Source of the DNA: Solirubrobacteraceae bacterium
Lineage (GTDB): Bacteria; Actinomycetota; Thermoleophilia; Solirubrobacterales; Solirubrobacteraceae
Length of the DNA: 64,000 bases
NCBI GenBank assembly: GCA_023230855.1
Contig: JALNWQ010000011.1
Span: 62,001-126,000, forward strand
Direction: 5' to 3'
Positions within the stretch are counted from its first letter, which is position 1. Each line of letters starts with the position of its first letter. The notes beneath the pieces are model-generated. The model had not been told where the DNA came from and did no database searches. It saw only the letters and a program-made list of their open reading frames with translations. Made by a program: the position numbers and the translations under genes. Below, in pieces: positions 25,078 through 33,442 of the stretch.

Positions 25078-25490
25078 TGGGGCACATCGACCGACCGCCG
25101 TACGTCGTTGACGCCAGCGCGGTCATCGCCCTGCTGCGTGACGAGCCCGGGGCCGCCGAGGTCGAACGGGCGCTCGCGGCGGTCGACACGACCGACCCGA
25201 CCGCGGCGCTCATCTCGACGGTGAACCTCGCGGAGGTCCACCAGGCCCTCGGTCCGGAGCTCCCGGCCTCGCTCATCGGCGAGGTCGACTCGGTCATCCG
25301 GCCCGCCGCGTTCAGCGCCACGCACGCACGCGGGGCGGCCGCGCTTCGCGAGCCGACGCGCGATCTGGGGCTCTCGCTCGCGGACCGCGCGTGCCTTGCG
25401 CTGGCGCGGAGCCTCGACCTGACGGTCCTCACCGCCGACCGGCCGTGGGCTCGTGCCGACGTCGGCGTCGAGATCAGGCTCATCCGATGA
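25077..25490 (+). CDS. vapC: PIN-domain toxin VapC inside the cob operon
   Basis: 137 aa. The PIN-domain acidic residues are visible: Asp in VVDASAVIALLRDEPG, Glu in VNLAEVHQAL, Asp in SLADRACLALA and Asp in LTADRPWA. It would be a ribonuclease neutralised by the preceding VapB. The striking point is the downstream junction: its TGA overlaps the cobM ATG, so cobM translation is coupled to toxin translation. The toxin gene is thus integrated into the cobalamin operon, not merely placed next to it. Confidence 0.88.
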   Translation: MGHIDRPPYVVDASAVIALLRDEPGAAEVERALAAVDTTDPTAALISTVNLAEVHQALGPELPASLIGEVDSVIRPAAFSATHARGAAALREPTRDLGLSLADRACLALARSLDLTVLTADRPWARADVGVEIRLIR

Positions 25491-26278
25491 TGCCGCACGA
25501 CGCCCCGCCCACCGTGCACTTCATCGGCGCCGGCCCCGGCGCGCCCGACCTGCTGACCCTGCGCGCGCAGCGCCTCATCGCGTCGTCCCCGGTCTGCCTG
25601 TACGCCGGCGCGCTCGTGCCGCCCGAGGTGCTGGAGCACGCCCCGGACGACGCCCGGGTGATCGACACCCAAGACCTGCACCTGGACGAGATCGTGGCGG
25701 AGATCGTCGCCGCGATCGATGCCGGTCACGACGTCGCCCGGCTGCACTCCGGCGACCTGTCGATCTACAGCGCCACCGCCGAGCAGATGCGGCGCCTGGA
25801 CGATCTGGGGATCGCGTGGGACGTCACCCCCGGCGTGCCGGCGTTCGCCGCCACCGCCGCCGCGCTGCGCCGCGAGCTCACCGTGCCCGAGGTCGCGCAG
25901 ACGGTGATCCTCACGCGCTACGGACGGCGGGCGTCGGCGATCCCGCCGGGCGAGGAGCTGTCGTCGCTGGCGGCGCACGGCGCGACGTTGGTCATCCACC
26001 TGGGGGCGCAGGCGATCGACGAGATCGTCGACCGGATCGTCGGGGCGTACGGGCCCGACTGCCCGGCCGCGGTCGTCGCCCGCGCGAGCTGGCCGGACGA
26101 GCGGGTGCTGCGCGGCGCCCTCGGCACGATCGCCGCGATGGTCCACGACGCCGACGTGCGCCGCACCGCCACGATCGTCGTCGGTCCCGCGCTCGGCGCG
26201 ACCGGGTTCCGCGACAGCCACCTGTACTCGGTCGCCCGCGACCGGTCCGGCGCCGCGTCGGTCACGGTCGACCGCTGA
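25487..26278 (+). CDS. cobM: Precorrin-4 C11-methyltransferase
   Basis: 263 aa. It uses SAM to methylate C11 of precorrin-4. VHFIGAGPGAPDLLTLRAQR near residue 8, CLYAGALVPPEV, ARLHSGDLSIYSATAEQ near 85 and VTPGVPAFAATAAALRRELT near 115 are diagnostic of CobM/CbiF. Two adjacent ATG codons (25487, 25490) could start it; the first overlaps the vapC stop. It is followed by the second cobF with a TGATG overlap. Confidence 0.95.
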   Translation: MMPHDAPPTVHFIGAGPGAPDLLTLRAQRLIASSPVCLYAGALVPPEVLEHAPDDARVIDTQDLHLDEIVAEIVAAIDAGHDVARLHSGDLSIYSATAEQMRRLDDLGIAWDVTPGVPAFAATAAALRRELTVPEVAQTVILTRYGRRASAIPPGEELSSLAAHGATLVIHLGAQAIDEIVDRIVGAYGPDCPAAVVARASWPDERVLRGALGTIAAMVHDADVRRTATIVVGPALGATGFRDSHLYSVARDRSGAASVTVDR

Positions 26279-27051
26279 TGCGTCGCCTGTCGATCATCGG
26301 CATCGGGTCCGGTCACCCCGACCAGATCACCGTCCAGGCGGTCCGGGCGCTGAACGACGCCGACGTGCTGTTCGTCGTGACGAAGGAGGGCCGCGAGGAG
26401 CTGACCGAGGCGCGCCGACGGATCGTCGCCCGGCACCGCACGACCGGGCCGCTGCGCGAGGTGACGCTCGCCGACCCCCCGCGGCCGTGGCGCACCGCCC
26501 CGGACTACCGGGCCGCGGTCGCCCGCTGGCGCGAGCAACGCGCCGCACGGTGGGCCCGCGCGATCGCCGACGAGCTGGACGACGGCCGGACGGGCGCGTT
26601 CCTCGCCTGGGGCGACCCGTCGCTCTACGAGTCGACGCTGGCGATCGTGCGCGACATCGACGGCCGGGGCGAGGTGCCGCTGGAGATCGAGGTCATCCCC
26701 GGGGTGAGCTCGGTGCACGCGCTCACCGCCCGGCACCGGATCCCGCTCAACCGGGTCGGGCGGGCGGTGTGGATCACCCCGGCCCGGCTGCTGGCCGACG
26801 GGATGCCCGACGGCGTCGACGACGTGGTGGTGATGCTCGACGCGCACGGCGCGATCGCGCGGATCCCGCCGGAGAGGATCGACGTGTACTGGGGCGCCTA
26901 CCTCGGCACCGACGACGAGTTGCTGATCAGCGGACCGCTCGCCGAGGTCGCGCCCGAGATCCTGCGCGTCCGCGAGGAGGCGACCGCCCGCAAGGGCTGG
27001 ATGTTCGACATCTCGCTGCTGCGGCGGCGCGTCGACGACGAGGCGTGGTGA
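26278..27051 (+). CDS. cobF: Precorrin-6A synthase (deacetylating), copy 2 (operonic)
   Basis: 257 aa. It has the same role as the gene at 12384 and aligns with it without gaps. The SAM loop IIGIGSGHPDQITVQAV and FLAWGDPSLYESTLAIV are intact, so there is no sign that either copy is inactive. Overlaps with cobM and cobK on both sides place this copy firmly in the operon. Confidence 0.94.
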   Translation: MRRLSIIGIGSGHPDQITVQAVRALNDADVLFVVTKEGREELTEARRRIVARHRTTGPLREVTLADPPRPWRTAPDYRAAVARWREQRAARWARAIADELDDGRTGAFLAWGDPSLYESTLAIVRDIDGRGEVPLEIEVIPGVSSVHALTARHRIPLNRVGRAVWITPARLLADGMPDGVDDVVVMLDAHGAIARIPPERIDVYWGAYLGTDDELLISGPLAEVAPEILRVREEATARKGWMFDISLLRRRVDDEAW

Positions 27052-27797
27052 GCCGGGGCGCGATCCTGATCCTCGGCGGCACCGCCGAGGCTCGGTCGCT
27101 CGCCGCGGCGCTGCACGGCGACGGCGTCGCGGTGACGTCGTCGCTGGCAGGACGGGTGGCCCGGCCGCGGTTGCCGGTCGGGGACGTGCGGATCGGCGGG
27201 TTCGGCGGCCCGGAAGCGATGGCGACGTGGATCGGCGAGCACCGCGTGCGGGCCGTCGTCGACGCGACCCACCCCTTCGCGGAGCGGATCTCGGCGTCGG
27301 CGGCCCGCGCGTGCGCGATCGCGGGCGTGCCGCGCGTGCGGCTCGAGCGGCCCGGGTGGACGCCGGGTCGCGGGGATCGCTGGACGTGGGTGGCCGACCT
27401 CGACGCCGCGGCCCGCGCGCTCGACGACCTCGCCGCGCGCCGGGCCTTCCTCACGACGGGCCGTCAGGGGCTGGCGGCGTTCGCCGCCGACGCCGGGCGG
27501 TGGTTCCTCGTCCGTTGCGTGGACCCGCCCGAGGTCCCGCTGCCCCGCCACCACGAGCTGCTGCTCGATCGCGGGCCCTACACCGTCGCCGGCGAGGGAT
27601 CGCTGCTGGACGAGCACCGGATCGACGCGGTGGTGACGAAGGACAGCGGCGGCCCGCTGACGGTCGCCAAGCTCACCGCCGCCCGTGACCGGGGGCTTCC
27701 GGTGATCGTCGTGCGTCGGCCGCCGCGACCGGACGGTGACACCGTGCACGACGTCGCGGCCGCGGCCGCCTGGGTCCGGGCGCTGGCGGTGGCCTGA
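27048..27797 (+). CDS. cobK: Precorrin-6A reductase
   Basis: 249 aa from GTG 27048, overlapping the cobF stop by GTGA. CobK/CbiJ reduces precorrin-6A to 6B (dihydro form) with NADPH. Landmarks are ILILGGTAEARSLA at the N-terminus, VVDATHPFAERISASAARAC near residue 75, FLTTGRQGLAAFA near 140 and VVTKDSGGPLTVAKLTAARDRGLPVIVV near 200. It is the last gene of the plus-strand cob operon; the cobIJ gene converges on it 68 nt downstream. Confidence 0.93.
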   Translation: MSRGAILILGGTAEARSLAAALHGDGVAVTSSLAGRVARPRLPVGDVRIGGFGGPEAMATWIGEHRVRAVVDATHPFAERISASAARACAIAGVPRVRLERPGWTPGRGDRWTWVADLDAAARALDDLAARRAFLTTGRQGLAAFAADAGRWFLVRCVDPPEVPLPRHHELLLDRGPYTVAGEGSLLDEHRIDAVVTKDSGGPLTVAKLTAARDRGLPVIVVRRPPRPDGDTVHDVAAAAAWVRALAVA

Positions 27798-27865
27798 CCG
27801 CCGGTCACGACGGCGGAGGGTGCGGTGACGTGGCTGCGGGCGGCGGAGCTCTCCGGGACGGATGC

Positions 27866-29488
27866 TCAGCCCACCGGGTAGCTCCGCGGCGTGTAGACCC
27901 GGTCCGGGCGGCCGTCGCCGTCGCCCGGCATCACCCGCGTCCGTGACGACCCGACGATGAGGATCGTGCGCATGTCGACGACGGCCGGGTCGACGGCGGC
28001 GAGCGTCGTGATCGTCACCGCCTCCTCGCGCGCCCCGACGGCGCGGGCGACGACCACCGGGGTGTCGGGATCGCGGTGCCGGCGCAGCGTCGCCAGGGCC
28101 CGCTCCAGCTGCTCCCGCCGCGTGCGCGACGCCGGGTTGTAGAGCGCCAGCGCCAGGTCGGAGGACGCGGCGGCGGCCAGGCGCCGCTCCACGACGTCCC
28201 ACGGCTTGAGGATGTCCGACAGCGACACCACCGCGAAGTCGTGACCGAGCGGCGCGCCGACGCGGGCCGCGGCCACCTGCATCGCCGACAGCCCCGGGAC
28301 GACCCGCACGTCGACGGCGGCGAACGCGTCGGGCTCCGCGTCCACGACCTCGTACACCGCGGCCGCCATCGCGAAGATCCCCGGATCGCCGGACGACACG
28401 ACGGCCACGCGCTCCCCGGCCGCGGCGAGCTCCAGCGCCTGCCGCGCCCGGTCGATCTCGACGCGGTTGTCGCTGTCGAGCCGTCGCTGCCCCACGCGCA
28501 CCGGCACCCGGTCGACGTAGGTGCGGTAGCCGACGATGACGTCGGCGGACTCGAGCGCGGCGGCCGCCTCGGGGGTCCGCCAGTCGTCGCCGGCCGGGCC
28601 CAGCCCGACCACGTCGACGCGGCCGGTCCGCACGCCGACCGCCGCCCGGTCCGCGTCCGTGCCGGCTCCGACCGTCGCTCCGTCCCCCGAGGCGCCGGAC
28701 CCCGTCGCCGCGGAGCCCGCCGGCGCCTCGTCGGCGAACGTCCCCGGCCCGGTCGGCACGAGCACGAGCGACATGTACGGGACCGTGTCGGCGTCGACGT
28801 CGCGCAGCGGGCAGGTCCGCTCGACCGGGCTGCTGGCCCGCTCGACGTACACCGCGCGGTCCGCGACGCCGGCCGCCTCGGCCGCATCGGTGACCTGACC
28901 GAAGGTCCGGCCGAGCTTCATCACCACCGCGGCGTCGGCGTCGCGCAGCCGCTCGGTGAGCACCGCGGGCGGCAGCGTTCCCGGCAGGATCGTCACGACG
29001 TCGTCGCGCTTGGCCAGCGGCGTGCCCGACGCGGCCGCCGACGCACTGAACGACGTCACCCCCGGCACCACCTCCGTGACGTACCGATCGGCCAGCCGCT
29101 CGTGCAGGTACATGTACGACCCGTAGAAGAACGGGTCACCGGCACAGAGCACCACGACGTCGCGCCCGGCGTCGAGGTGCACGGCGATCTCGGCCGCGCT
29201 GTCGTCGTAGTAGTCCACCAGCGCGCCCTCGTAGCCGCCCGGGTGATCGGTGCCCTCGACGGTCACCGGGTACAGCAACGGCAGCTCGACGACCCCGTCG
29301 CGCATGTGGGGACGGGCGATCTCGCGGGCGACCCCGCCCCGCGACGCCCGGCGGGCCACGGGGAACGCGACGACGTCGGCCTCGGCGATGAGCCGTGCGG
29401 CCTTCACCGTCACGAGGTCCGGATCACCCGGCCCGACGCCGACCCCGTAGAGCCGACCGGGCGTCACCTGCGGCGCGGTCGCGGTCAT
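27866..29488 (-). CDS. cobIJ: Precorrin-2 C20-methyltransferase / precorrin-3B C17-methyltransferase fusion
   Basis: 540 aa from ATG 29488, chosen because GGAG lies 5 nt upstream; a GTG at 29494 overlapping the cobH stop is the alternative. The N-terminal CobI half begins YGVGVGPGDPDLVTVKAARL and has VVVLCAGDPFFYGSYMYLHERL. A spacer rich in Ala, Gly and Ser (about 250-275) leads to the CobJ half, which begins VDVVGLGPAGDDWRTPEA and contains VAVVSSGDPGIFAMAAAVYE and LALYNPASRTRR. CobIJ fusions are common in actinobacteria. It is the last gene of the arsR-cobG-cobH-cobIJ operon. Confidence 0.95.
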   Translation of the reverse strand: MTATAPQVTPGRLYGVGVGPGDPDLVTVKAARLIAEADVVAFPVARRASRGGVAREIARPHMRDGVVELPLLYPVTVEGTDHPGGYEGALVDYYDDSAAEIAVHLDAGRDVVVLCAGDPFFYGSYMYLHERLADRYVTEVVPGVTSFSASAAASGTPLAKRDDVVTILPGTLPPAVLTERLRDADAAVVMKLGRTFGQVTDAAEAAGVADRAVYVERASSPVERTCPLRDVDADTVPYMSLVLVPTGPGTFADEAPAGSAATGSGASGDGATVGAGTDADRAAVGVRTGRVDVVGLGPAGDDWRTPEAAAALESADVIVGYRTYVDRVPVRVGQRRLDSDNRVEIDRARQALELAAAGERVAVVSSGDPGIFAMAAAVYEVVDAEPDAFAAVDVRVVPGLSAMQVAAARVGAPLGHDFAVVSLSDILKPWDVVERRLAAAASSDLALALYNPASRTRREQLERALATLRRHRDPDTPVVVARAVGAREEAVTITTLAAVDPAVVDMRTILIVGSSRTRVMPGDGDGRPDRVYTPRSYPVG

Positions 29489-29490
29489 CG

Positions 29491-30126
29491 TCACTCCGCC
29501 GCGCTCGCCAGCGCGTTGACGGCGGCGGCGGCCATCGCGCTGCCACCGCGACGGCCGTGGACGACGACGTGCTCCAGCCCGGACGAGTGCTCGGCCAGGG
29601 CGACCTTCGACTCGGCCGCGCCGATGAACCCGACGGGGATCCCCACCACGGCCGCCGGCGGATCGACGCCCTCCTCGACGAGCTCCAGCAGCCGGAAGAG
29701 CGCGGTCGGCGCGTTGCCGACGACGACGACCGACCCACCGAGCCGGTCGCGCCACAGCTCCGTCGCGGCCGCGGTCCGCGTGGTCCCCAAGCGCAGCGCG
29801 AGGTCGGGCACCCGGGGATCGGTGAGCGTGCAGACGACGTCGTTGCCCGCCGGCAGTCGCGACCGGGTCACTCCGGACGCGACCATGTTCGTGTCGCACA
29901 GGATCGGGGCGCCGTCGCGCAACGCGCGCTCCCCGGCGGGGCCGAACCCGGCACTGGCGGCGACGTCGGTGACGAGGTCGGTCATCCCGCAGGCGTGGAT
30001 CATCCGCACGACGGTGCGCTCCAGGATCGGCTCGAGTCCGGCCAGGTCGGCCTCGGCGCGGATGGTGGCGAACGACCGGCGGTAGATCTCCGCGCCGTCC
30101 CGGACGTAGTCGTGCGTGGCGCTCAT
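29491..30126 (-). CDS. cobH: Precorrin-8X methylmutase
   Basis: 211 aa, normal length. CobH moves a methyl group from C11 to C12 to make hydrogenobyrinic acid. YVRDGAEIYRRSFATIRAEADL near residue 7, VRMIHACGMTDLV with the catalytic His near 45, ILCDTNMVASGVTR, VVVGNAPTALF and VGIPVGFIGAAESK are all family signatures. Its ATG overlaps the cobG stop by ATGA, and its stop overlaps the region of the cobIJ start. Confidence 0.95.
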   Translation of the reverse strand: MSATHDYVRDGAEIYRRSFATIRAEADLAGLEPILERTVVRMIHACGMTDLVTDVAASAGFGPAGERALRDGAPILCDTNMVASGVTRSRLPAGNDVVCTLTDPRVPDLALRLGTTRTAAATELWRDRLGGSVVVVGNAPTALFRLLELVEEGVDPPAAVVGIPVGFIGAAESKVALAEHSSGLEHVVVHGRRGGSAMAAAAVNALASAAE

Positions 30127-31553
30127 CGGTGCTCCAGGGTCTGCAGGGCCGACGCGACGTCGGGCACCGTGCGGGTGAGGGGACGGTCGGGGTGGCCGGC
30201 GCGGTCGGGGTGGTCCGCGCGATCGGGGTGACCGGTGCGCTCGACGACGATCCCGTCGGCACGGGCGGTCACCGCCACCGCGACCGCCGGGGGACGACCG
30301 CAGGCCCGGTCGCACGCGGACCAGTGCTCGGCGGGCGCGTGCGGGCCCCGGACCGCGGACCGGTGGGCGGCCGCCGCGCGCACGTCGACCGACGCTCGCG
30401 CGCACGCGCCGGCGCCGGCGCACGCGCTCAGTCCCCACCACCCCGATCGCTCGTCGGCCACGAGGCCCACCGCGGTGAGGCGGGCGACGACGTCCGGCGC
30501 CGCGTCCGGGTCGACGTCGACGACCGACACGGTGCGCCGCGCGGCGATCCGCACGTCGACGTCGCCGACGTCCAGGTCCAACAGCGCGTCGAGCGCGTCG
30601 AGGTCCAGGCGCCCCAGCGGCGGCAGGACGGTGACCGCCGCCCGACCGTCGCGCTGCCGGGCCACGCCCAGGGGGACGACCGGGCCGTCGACGCCCACGG
30701 GGCCGTCGGTCGGCGCGGGACCGTCGGTCGGCGCGGGACCGTCGACGCCCGACGTCGCGCCGCCGGTGATCCGCGCCCCGATGCGGGCGGCGATCCGCGC
30801 CGGTCCGTCCGGCAGCTCGCGGATCCGCCACGCCCGTCCGTCGCCGGACCGCTCCGTCGACCGGAGGGCGAGGAACGCACGGGCCGCGTCGAGCGCGACC
30901 GTCGGCCCGCCGACGCGATCGGTCGGCGCCCCGCCGAGGACGAGCCGGAACCCGCCGGGAGCGGCACCGGGCTCGAGGTCGGAATCGGGGTCGGGACCGG
31001 GACCGCCTTCGGGCTCGCCGTCAGGACCGGGACCGCCGCCGAGGCCGCCACCGGGATGCGGGTCGGCCCACAGCGCGACGTCGGCGTCGTCGCGTCCGAC
31101 GGCGCCACTGCCGTCGTCGACGGCGAAGAGGAAGCGGCCCGGCAGGGCCGCGAGCGCCGGGTCGGCGCACAGCCCGCGGTCGATCCCGTCGACGACCGCG
31201 TCGACGTCGACCCGGGACCGCGGGTGCCGCCCGGCCAGCGGCGACGCCATGACGTTGCGGACCCGGTCGTGCGTCGCCGACGGCAGCAGGCCGCCGACGG
31301 TCAGGCGATCGGCGATCCACCGGGCATCGTCGTCGGCGATGCCGCGCAGTTGGACGTTGGCCCGGGACGTCAGGTCGACGAGCCCGTTGCCGCGGCGAGC
31401 GCCGTCGCGGAGCGCGAGCAACCCCGCCCTGTCGATCCGTCCGCCCGGCAGGCGCACGCGGACGAGGCCGCCGTCGCCCGCCGGATGGGGGCGCAGCACG
31501 CCGGGGCAGCGGTCGGTGACACGGACGGGCGGGGTGTAGGACGGAGCGGTCAC
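30123..31553 (-). CDS. cobG: Precorrin-3B synthase (oxygen-dependent)
   Basis: 476 aa from GTG 31553. CobG is an iron-sulfur monooxygenase of the nitrite/sulfite-reductase superfamily that hydroxylates precorrin-3A and marks the aerobic B12 route. The N-terminus has DRCPGVLRPHPAGDGGLVRVRLPGG and LTSRANVQLRG. The [4Fe-4S] ligands appear as ACAGAGAC (C-x5-C) and SACDRACG (C-x3-C) near residues 400 and 440. Two inserts are low complexity: a GPGPD-rich stretch near 165-200 and a GPAPTDGPAPTDGPVG repeat near 270. It starts 15 nt after arsR. Confidence 0.92.
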   Translation of the reverse strand: MTAPSYTPPVRVTDRCPGVLRPHPAGDGGLVRVRLPGGRIDRAGLLALRDGARRGNGLVDLTSRANVQLRGIADDDARWIADRLTVGGLLPSATHDRVRNVMASPLAGRHPRSRVDVDAVVDGIDRGLCADPALAALPGRFLFAVDDGSGAVGRDDADVALWADPHPGGGLGGGPGPDGEPEGGPGPDPDSDLEPGAAPGGFRLVLGGAPTDRVGGPTVALDAARAFLALRSTERSGDGRAWRIRELPDGPARIAARIGARITGGATSGVDGPAPTDGPAPTDGPVGVDGPVVPLGVARQRDGRAAVTVLPPLGRLDLDALDALLDLDVGDVDVRIAARRTVSVVDVDPDAAPDVVARLTAVGLVADERSGWWGLSACAGAGACARASVDVRAAAAHRSAVRGPHAPAEHWSACDRACGRPPAVAVAVTARADGIVVERTGHPDRADHPDRAGHPDRPLTRTVPDVASALQTLEHR

Positions 31554-31567
31554 GGCGTGCGAGCGGG

Positions 31568-31999
31568 TCAGGAAGCCGGCGGCTCGGCCGTCGCGGGGCC
31601 GGGCGGAGCGGCCGGCGGCGTGGGTCCGTCGGCGACGGGGTCGGTGGCGCCGATCCGGACCTGGTCGACGTGCGCGACGATCTGCCGCAGCAGCGACGCC
31701 ACGCGGTCGTCGTGCAGCGCGTAGACGACCCGTCGGCCCTCGCGGGCGCCGACGACGAGCCCCATGTGGCGCAGCAATCGCAGCTGGTGCGACACCGCCG
31801 ACGCCTCCATCCCGACGGCGTCGGCGATGACCGACACCGGCGCCGGTCCGGCGTGGAGCCGGGCGAGGATCCGCAGGCGGCTGGGGGTCGACAGCGCCTG
31901 CAACGTGTCGGCCGCGGTGCGGACGTACGCGGGGTCGGTGAGCAACCGGTCGGGATCGGGCGGGGTGCCGTGCGCCACGCCCCCAGCATGGCAGAACAC
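31568..31999 (-). CDS. ArsR/SmtB-family transcriptional regulator
   Basis: 143 aa from GTG 31999; GTG 31978 is an alternative that would leave the operator wholly upstream. The winged helix-turn-helix reads ALSTPSRLRILARLHAGPAPVSVIADAVGMEASAVSHQLRLLRHMGLV (about residues 36-83), followed by the wing REGRRVVYALHDDRV. The family senses metals or other effectors and usually represses. The typical alpha-3 metal-site Cys pair is absent, but the C-terminal helix has HDDR and IVAHVDQV, which could hold alpha-5 ligands (His/Asp). It heads the cobG operon and faces a btu operon, with an operator-like site between them. Confidence 0.88.
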   Translation of the reverse strand: MFCHAGGVAHGTPPDPDRLLTDPAYVRTAADTLQALSTPSRLRILARLHAGPAPVSVIADAVGMEASAVSHQLRLLRHMGLVVGAREGRRVVYALHDDRVASLLRQIVAHVDQVRIGATDPVADGPTPPAAPPGPATAEPPAS

Positions 32000-32022
32000 C
32001 TGAACAGACGATCAGATGTTCA
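31994..32022. promoter_or_regulatory. ArsR/SmtB-type operator between the divergent arsR-cob and btu operons
   Basis: GAACACCTGA (31994-32003) and TCAGATGTTC (32012-32021) are an inverted repeat with 9 of 10 pairs and an 8-nt spacer; it contains TGAACA (32001-32006) and TGTTCA (32017-32022). This resembles the 12-2-12 type operator of SmtB/ArsR repressors. It covers the arsR start and lies just upstream of TGCTAGGCT (32031-32039), an extended -10 for the btu transcript. One site could therefore regulate both directions. Confidence 0.68.
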
Positions 32023-32059
32023 CGGATCGGTGCTAGGCTTCCGCCCGAGCCAGTCGCAC

Positions 32060-32212
32060 CCATCCGTGGGTCAGGGAATCCGGTCCGAGTCCGGAGCTGA
32101 CGCGCAGCGGTAGGGGGGACGGGCGGAGCATCGGCCACTGGGGGCGTCCGTCGGACGTCCACCGGGAAGGCGCTCCGACCGGACGATCCCGAGCCCGAAG
32201 ACCTGCTGGCTT
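32060..32212 (+). promoter_or_regulatory. Cobalamin riboswitch controlling btuFCD
   Basis: Conserved blocks in order are GGTCAGGGAA, CCGGTCCGAGTCCGG, GCTGACGCGCAGCGGTA (about 32095-32112), CCACTGGG, GGGAAGGCG and CCGAGCCCGAAGACCTGC (about 32189-32206). This is the class I B12-element order. The btuF ribosome-binding site follows about 75 nt later, so cobalamin-bound RNA could stop transcription or translation of the importer. Confidence 0.9.
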
Positions 32213-32303
32213 GCGGCCCTCGACGCGCGCCCCGCGCACCGACGGCCGGATCACCCAACCGGTCCCCGCGCATGGGCCGCAGATCGAAGAAGGAGCCCGC
32301 GTG

Positions 32304-33425
32304 ATGCCACGCGCCCCCCGTCCATCCCCCGTCGTCGGCCGTCCGTCGACGCCCCCCCGGCGCCGCTCGTCCCGCGTCGCGCTGCCGATCCTGCTGGCGA
32401 CGGTCGCCCTCCCCCTCGCGTCCTGCGGGGACGACGCCGCCGACGCGTCCGGAGCGGCGCCGGCCGCCACGGGCGCGACGACCGTCGTGCCCGGCGGCGC
32501 GACGACCTACCCCGTGACGCTCGACAACTGCGGCCACGCCGTCACCGTCGACCGGGCCCCGCGGCGCGTCGTGTCGGTGAACCAGGGCTCGACCGAGATC
32601 CTGTTGTCGCTCGGCCTGCAGGACCGGATCAAGGGCACGGCCACGTGGACGGACAAGATCCGTCCGAACCTCGCCGCGGCCAACGCGAAGGTGCCGCGGC
32701 TCTCCGACGGGCCGGTGTCGACCGAGCGCGTGCTGCAGGAGGAGCCCGACCTCGTCACCGCGTCGTTCGGCGGGGCGCTGGAGGACGGCGACCCCGACCA
32801 GCGCGACCGCTACGACAAGCTCGGCGTGGCCACGTACGTCGCACCGTCGCACTGCGAGAACCGCACCGACTCCAGCGGCGACGGTCCGCGCAGCGAGCCG
32901 CTGCACATGCGCACGATCTACGCCGAGATCCGCGAGCTGGCCCGGATCTTCGACGTGCAGGACCGCGGCGAGGCGCTCGTCCGGTCGCTCGAGCAGCGGA
33001 TGGAGCGGGCCACCGGCAGCGTCGACGGCGAGGGCGTGTCGGTCGCCTACTGGTTCGCGAACACCGAGTCGCCGTACATGGCCGGCTGCTGCGGATCGCC
33101 GGGGATCATGACCCGGGCGCTGGGCGTGGAGAACGCGTTCGCCGACACCCACACCGAGTGGCCGCAGGTGAGCTGGGAGACGGTGCTGGACCGCGACCCG
33201 ACGATCCTCGTCCTGGGCGACCTGCAGCGCAAGTCGCAGACGGGGGACAAGCTCGCGGACAAGATCCGGTTCCTCGAGTCCAACCCGGTGACCAGGCGCC
33301 TGACCGCCGTGCGCCACAAGCGCTACGTCATCATGAACGGCGCGGACATGAACCCGTCGATCCGGACCGTCGACGGCGTCGAGAAGCTCGCCGCCGGCAT
33401 CCGCGAGCTGCGCGCGGACGACTGA
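32304..33425 (+). CDS. btuF: Cobalamin ABC transporter substrate-binding lipoprotein (BtuF-like)
   Basis: 373 aa from ATG 32304; AGAAGGAG lies about 10 nt upstream and GTG 32301 is a near-equal alternative. A basic N-region (PPRRRSSR), a hydrophobic core (VALPILLATVALPL) and lipobox LASC with Cys41 mark a lipoprotein. The periplasmic-binding-protein domain has RAPRRVVSVNQGSTEILLSLGL near residue 80 and an ILVLGD segment near 300. Four further Cys residues and CENRTDSSG...CCGSPG are unusual. The family covers B12, heme and siderophore binders; the upstream B12 riboswitch favours cobalamin. Confidence 0.88.
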   Translation: MPRAPRPSPVVGRPSTPPRRRSSRVALPILLATVALPLASCGDDAADASGAAPAATGATTVVPGGATTYPVTLDNCGHAVTVDRAPRRVVSVNQGSTEILLSLGLQDRIKGTATWTDKIRPNLAAANAKVPRLSDGPVSTERVLQEEPDLVTASFGGALEDGDPDQRDRYDKLGVATYVAPSHCENRTDSSGDGPRSEPLHMRTIYAEIRELARIFDVQDRGEALVRSLEQRMERATGSVDGEGVSVAYWFANTESPYMAGCCGSPGIMTRALGVENAFADTHTEWPQVSWETVLDRDPTILVLGDLQRKSQTGDKLADKIRFLESNPVTRRLTAVRHKRYVIMNGADMNPSIRTVDGVEKLAAGIRELRADD

Positions 33426-33442
33426 CCCGGCGGGCACGCGCG

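Noticed and set aside
27866..30262. Extension of the cobIJ frame upstream to 30262
   Set aside because: The added residues overlap cobH in another frame; GGAG plus ATG at 29488 fits the CobI N-terminus.
32033..32470. 145-codon minus-strand frame across the second cobalamin riboswitch
   Set aside because: The conserved RNA blocks explain the sequence, and the peptide has no family resemblance.
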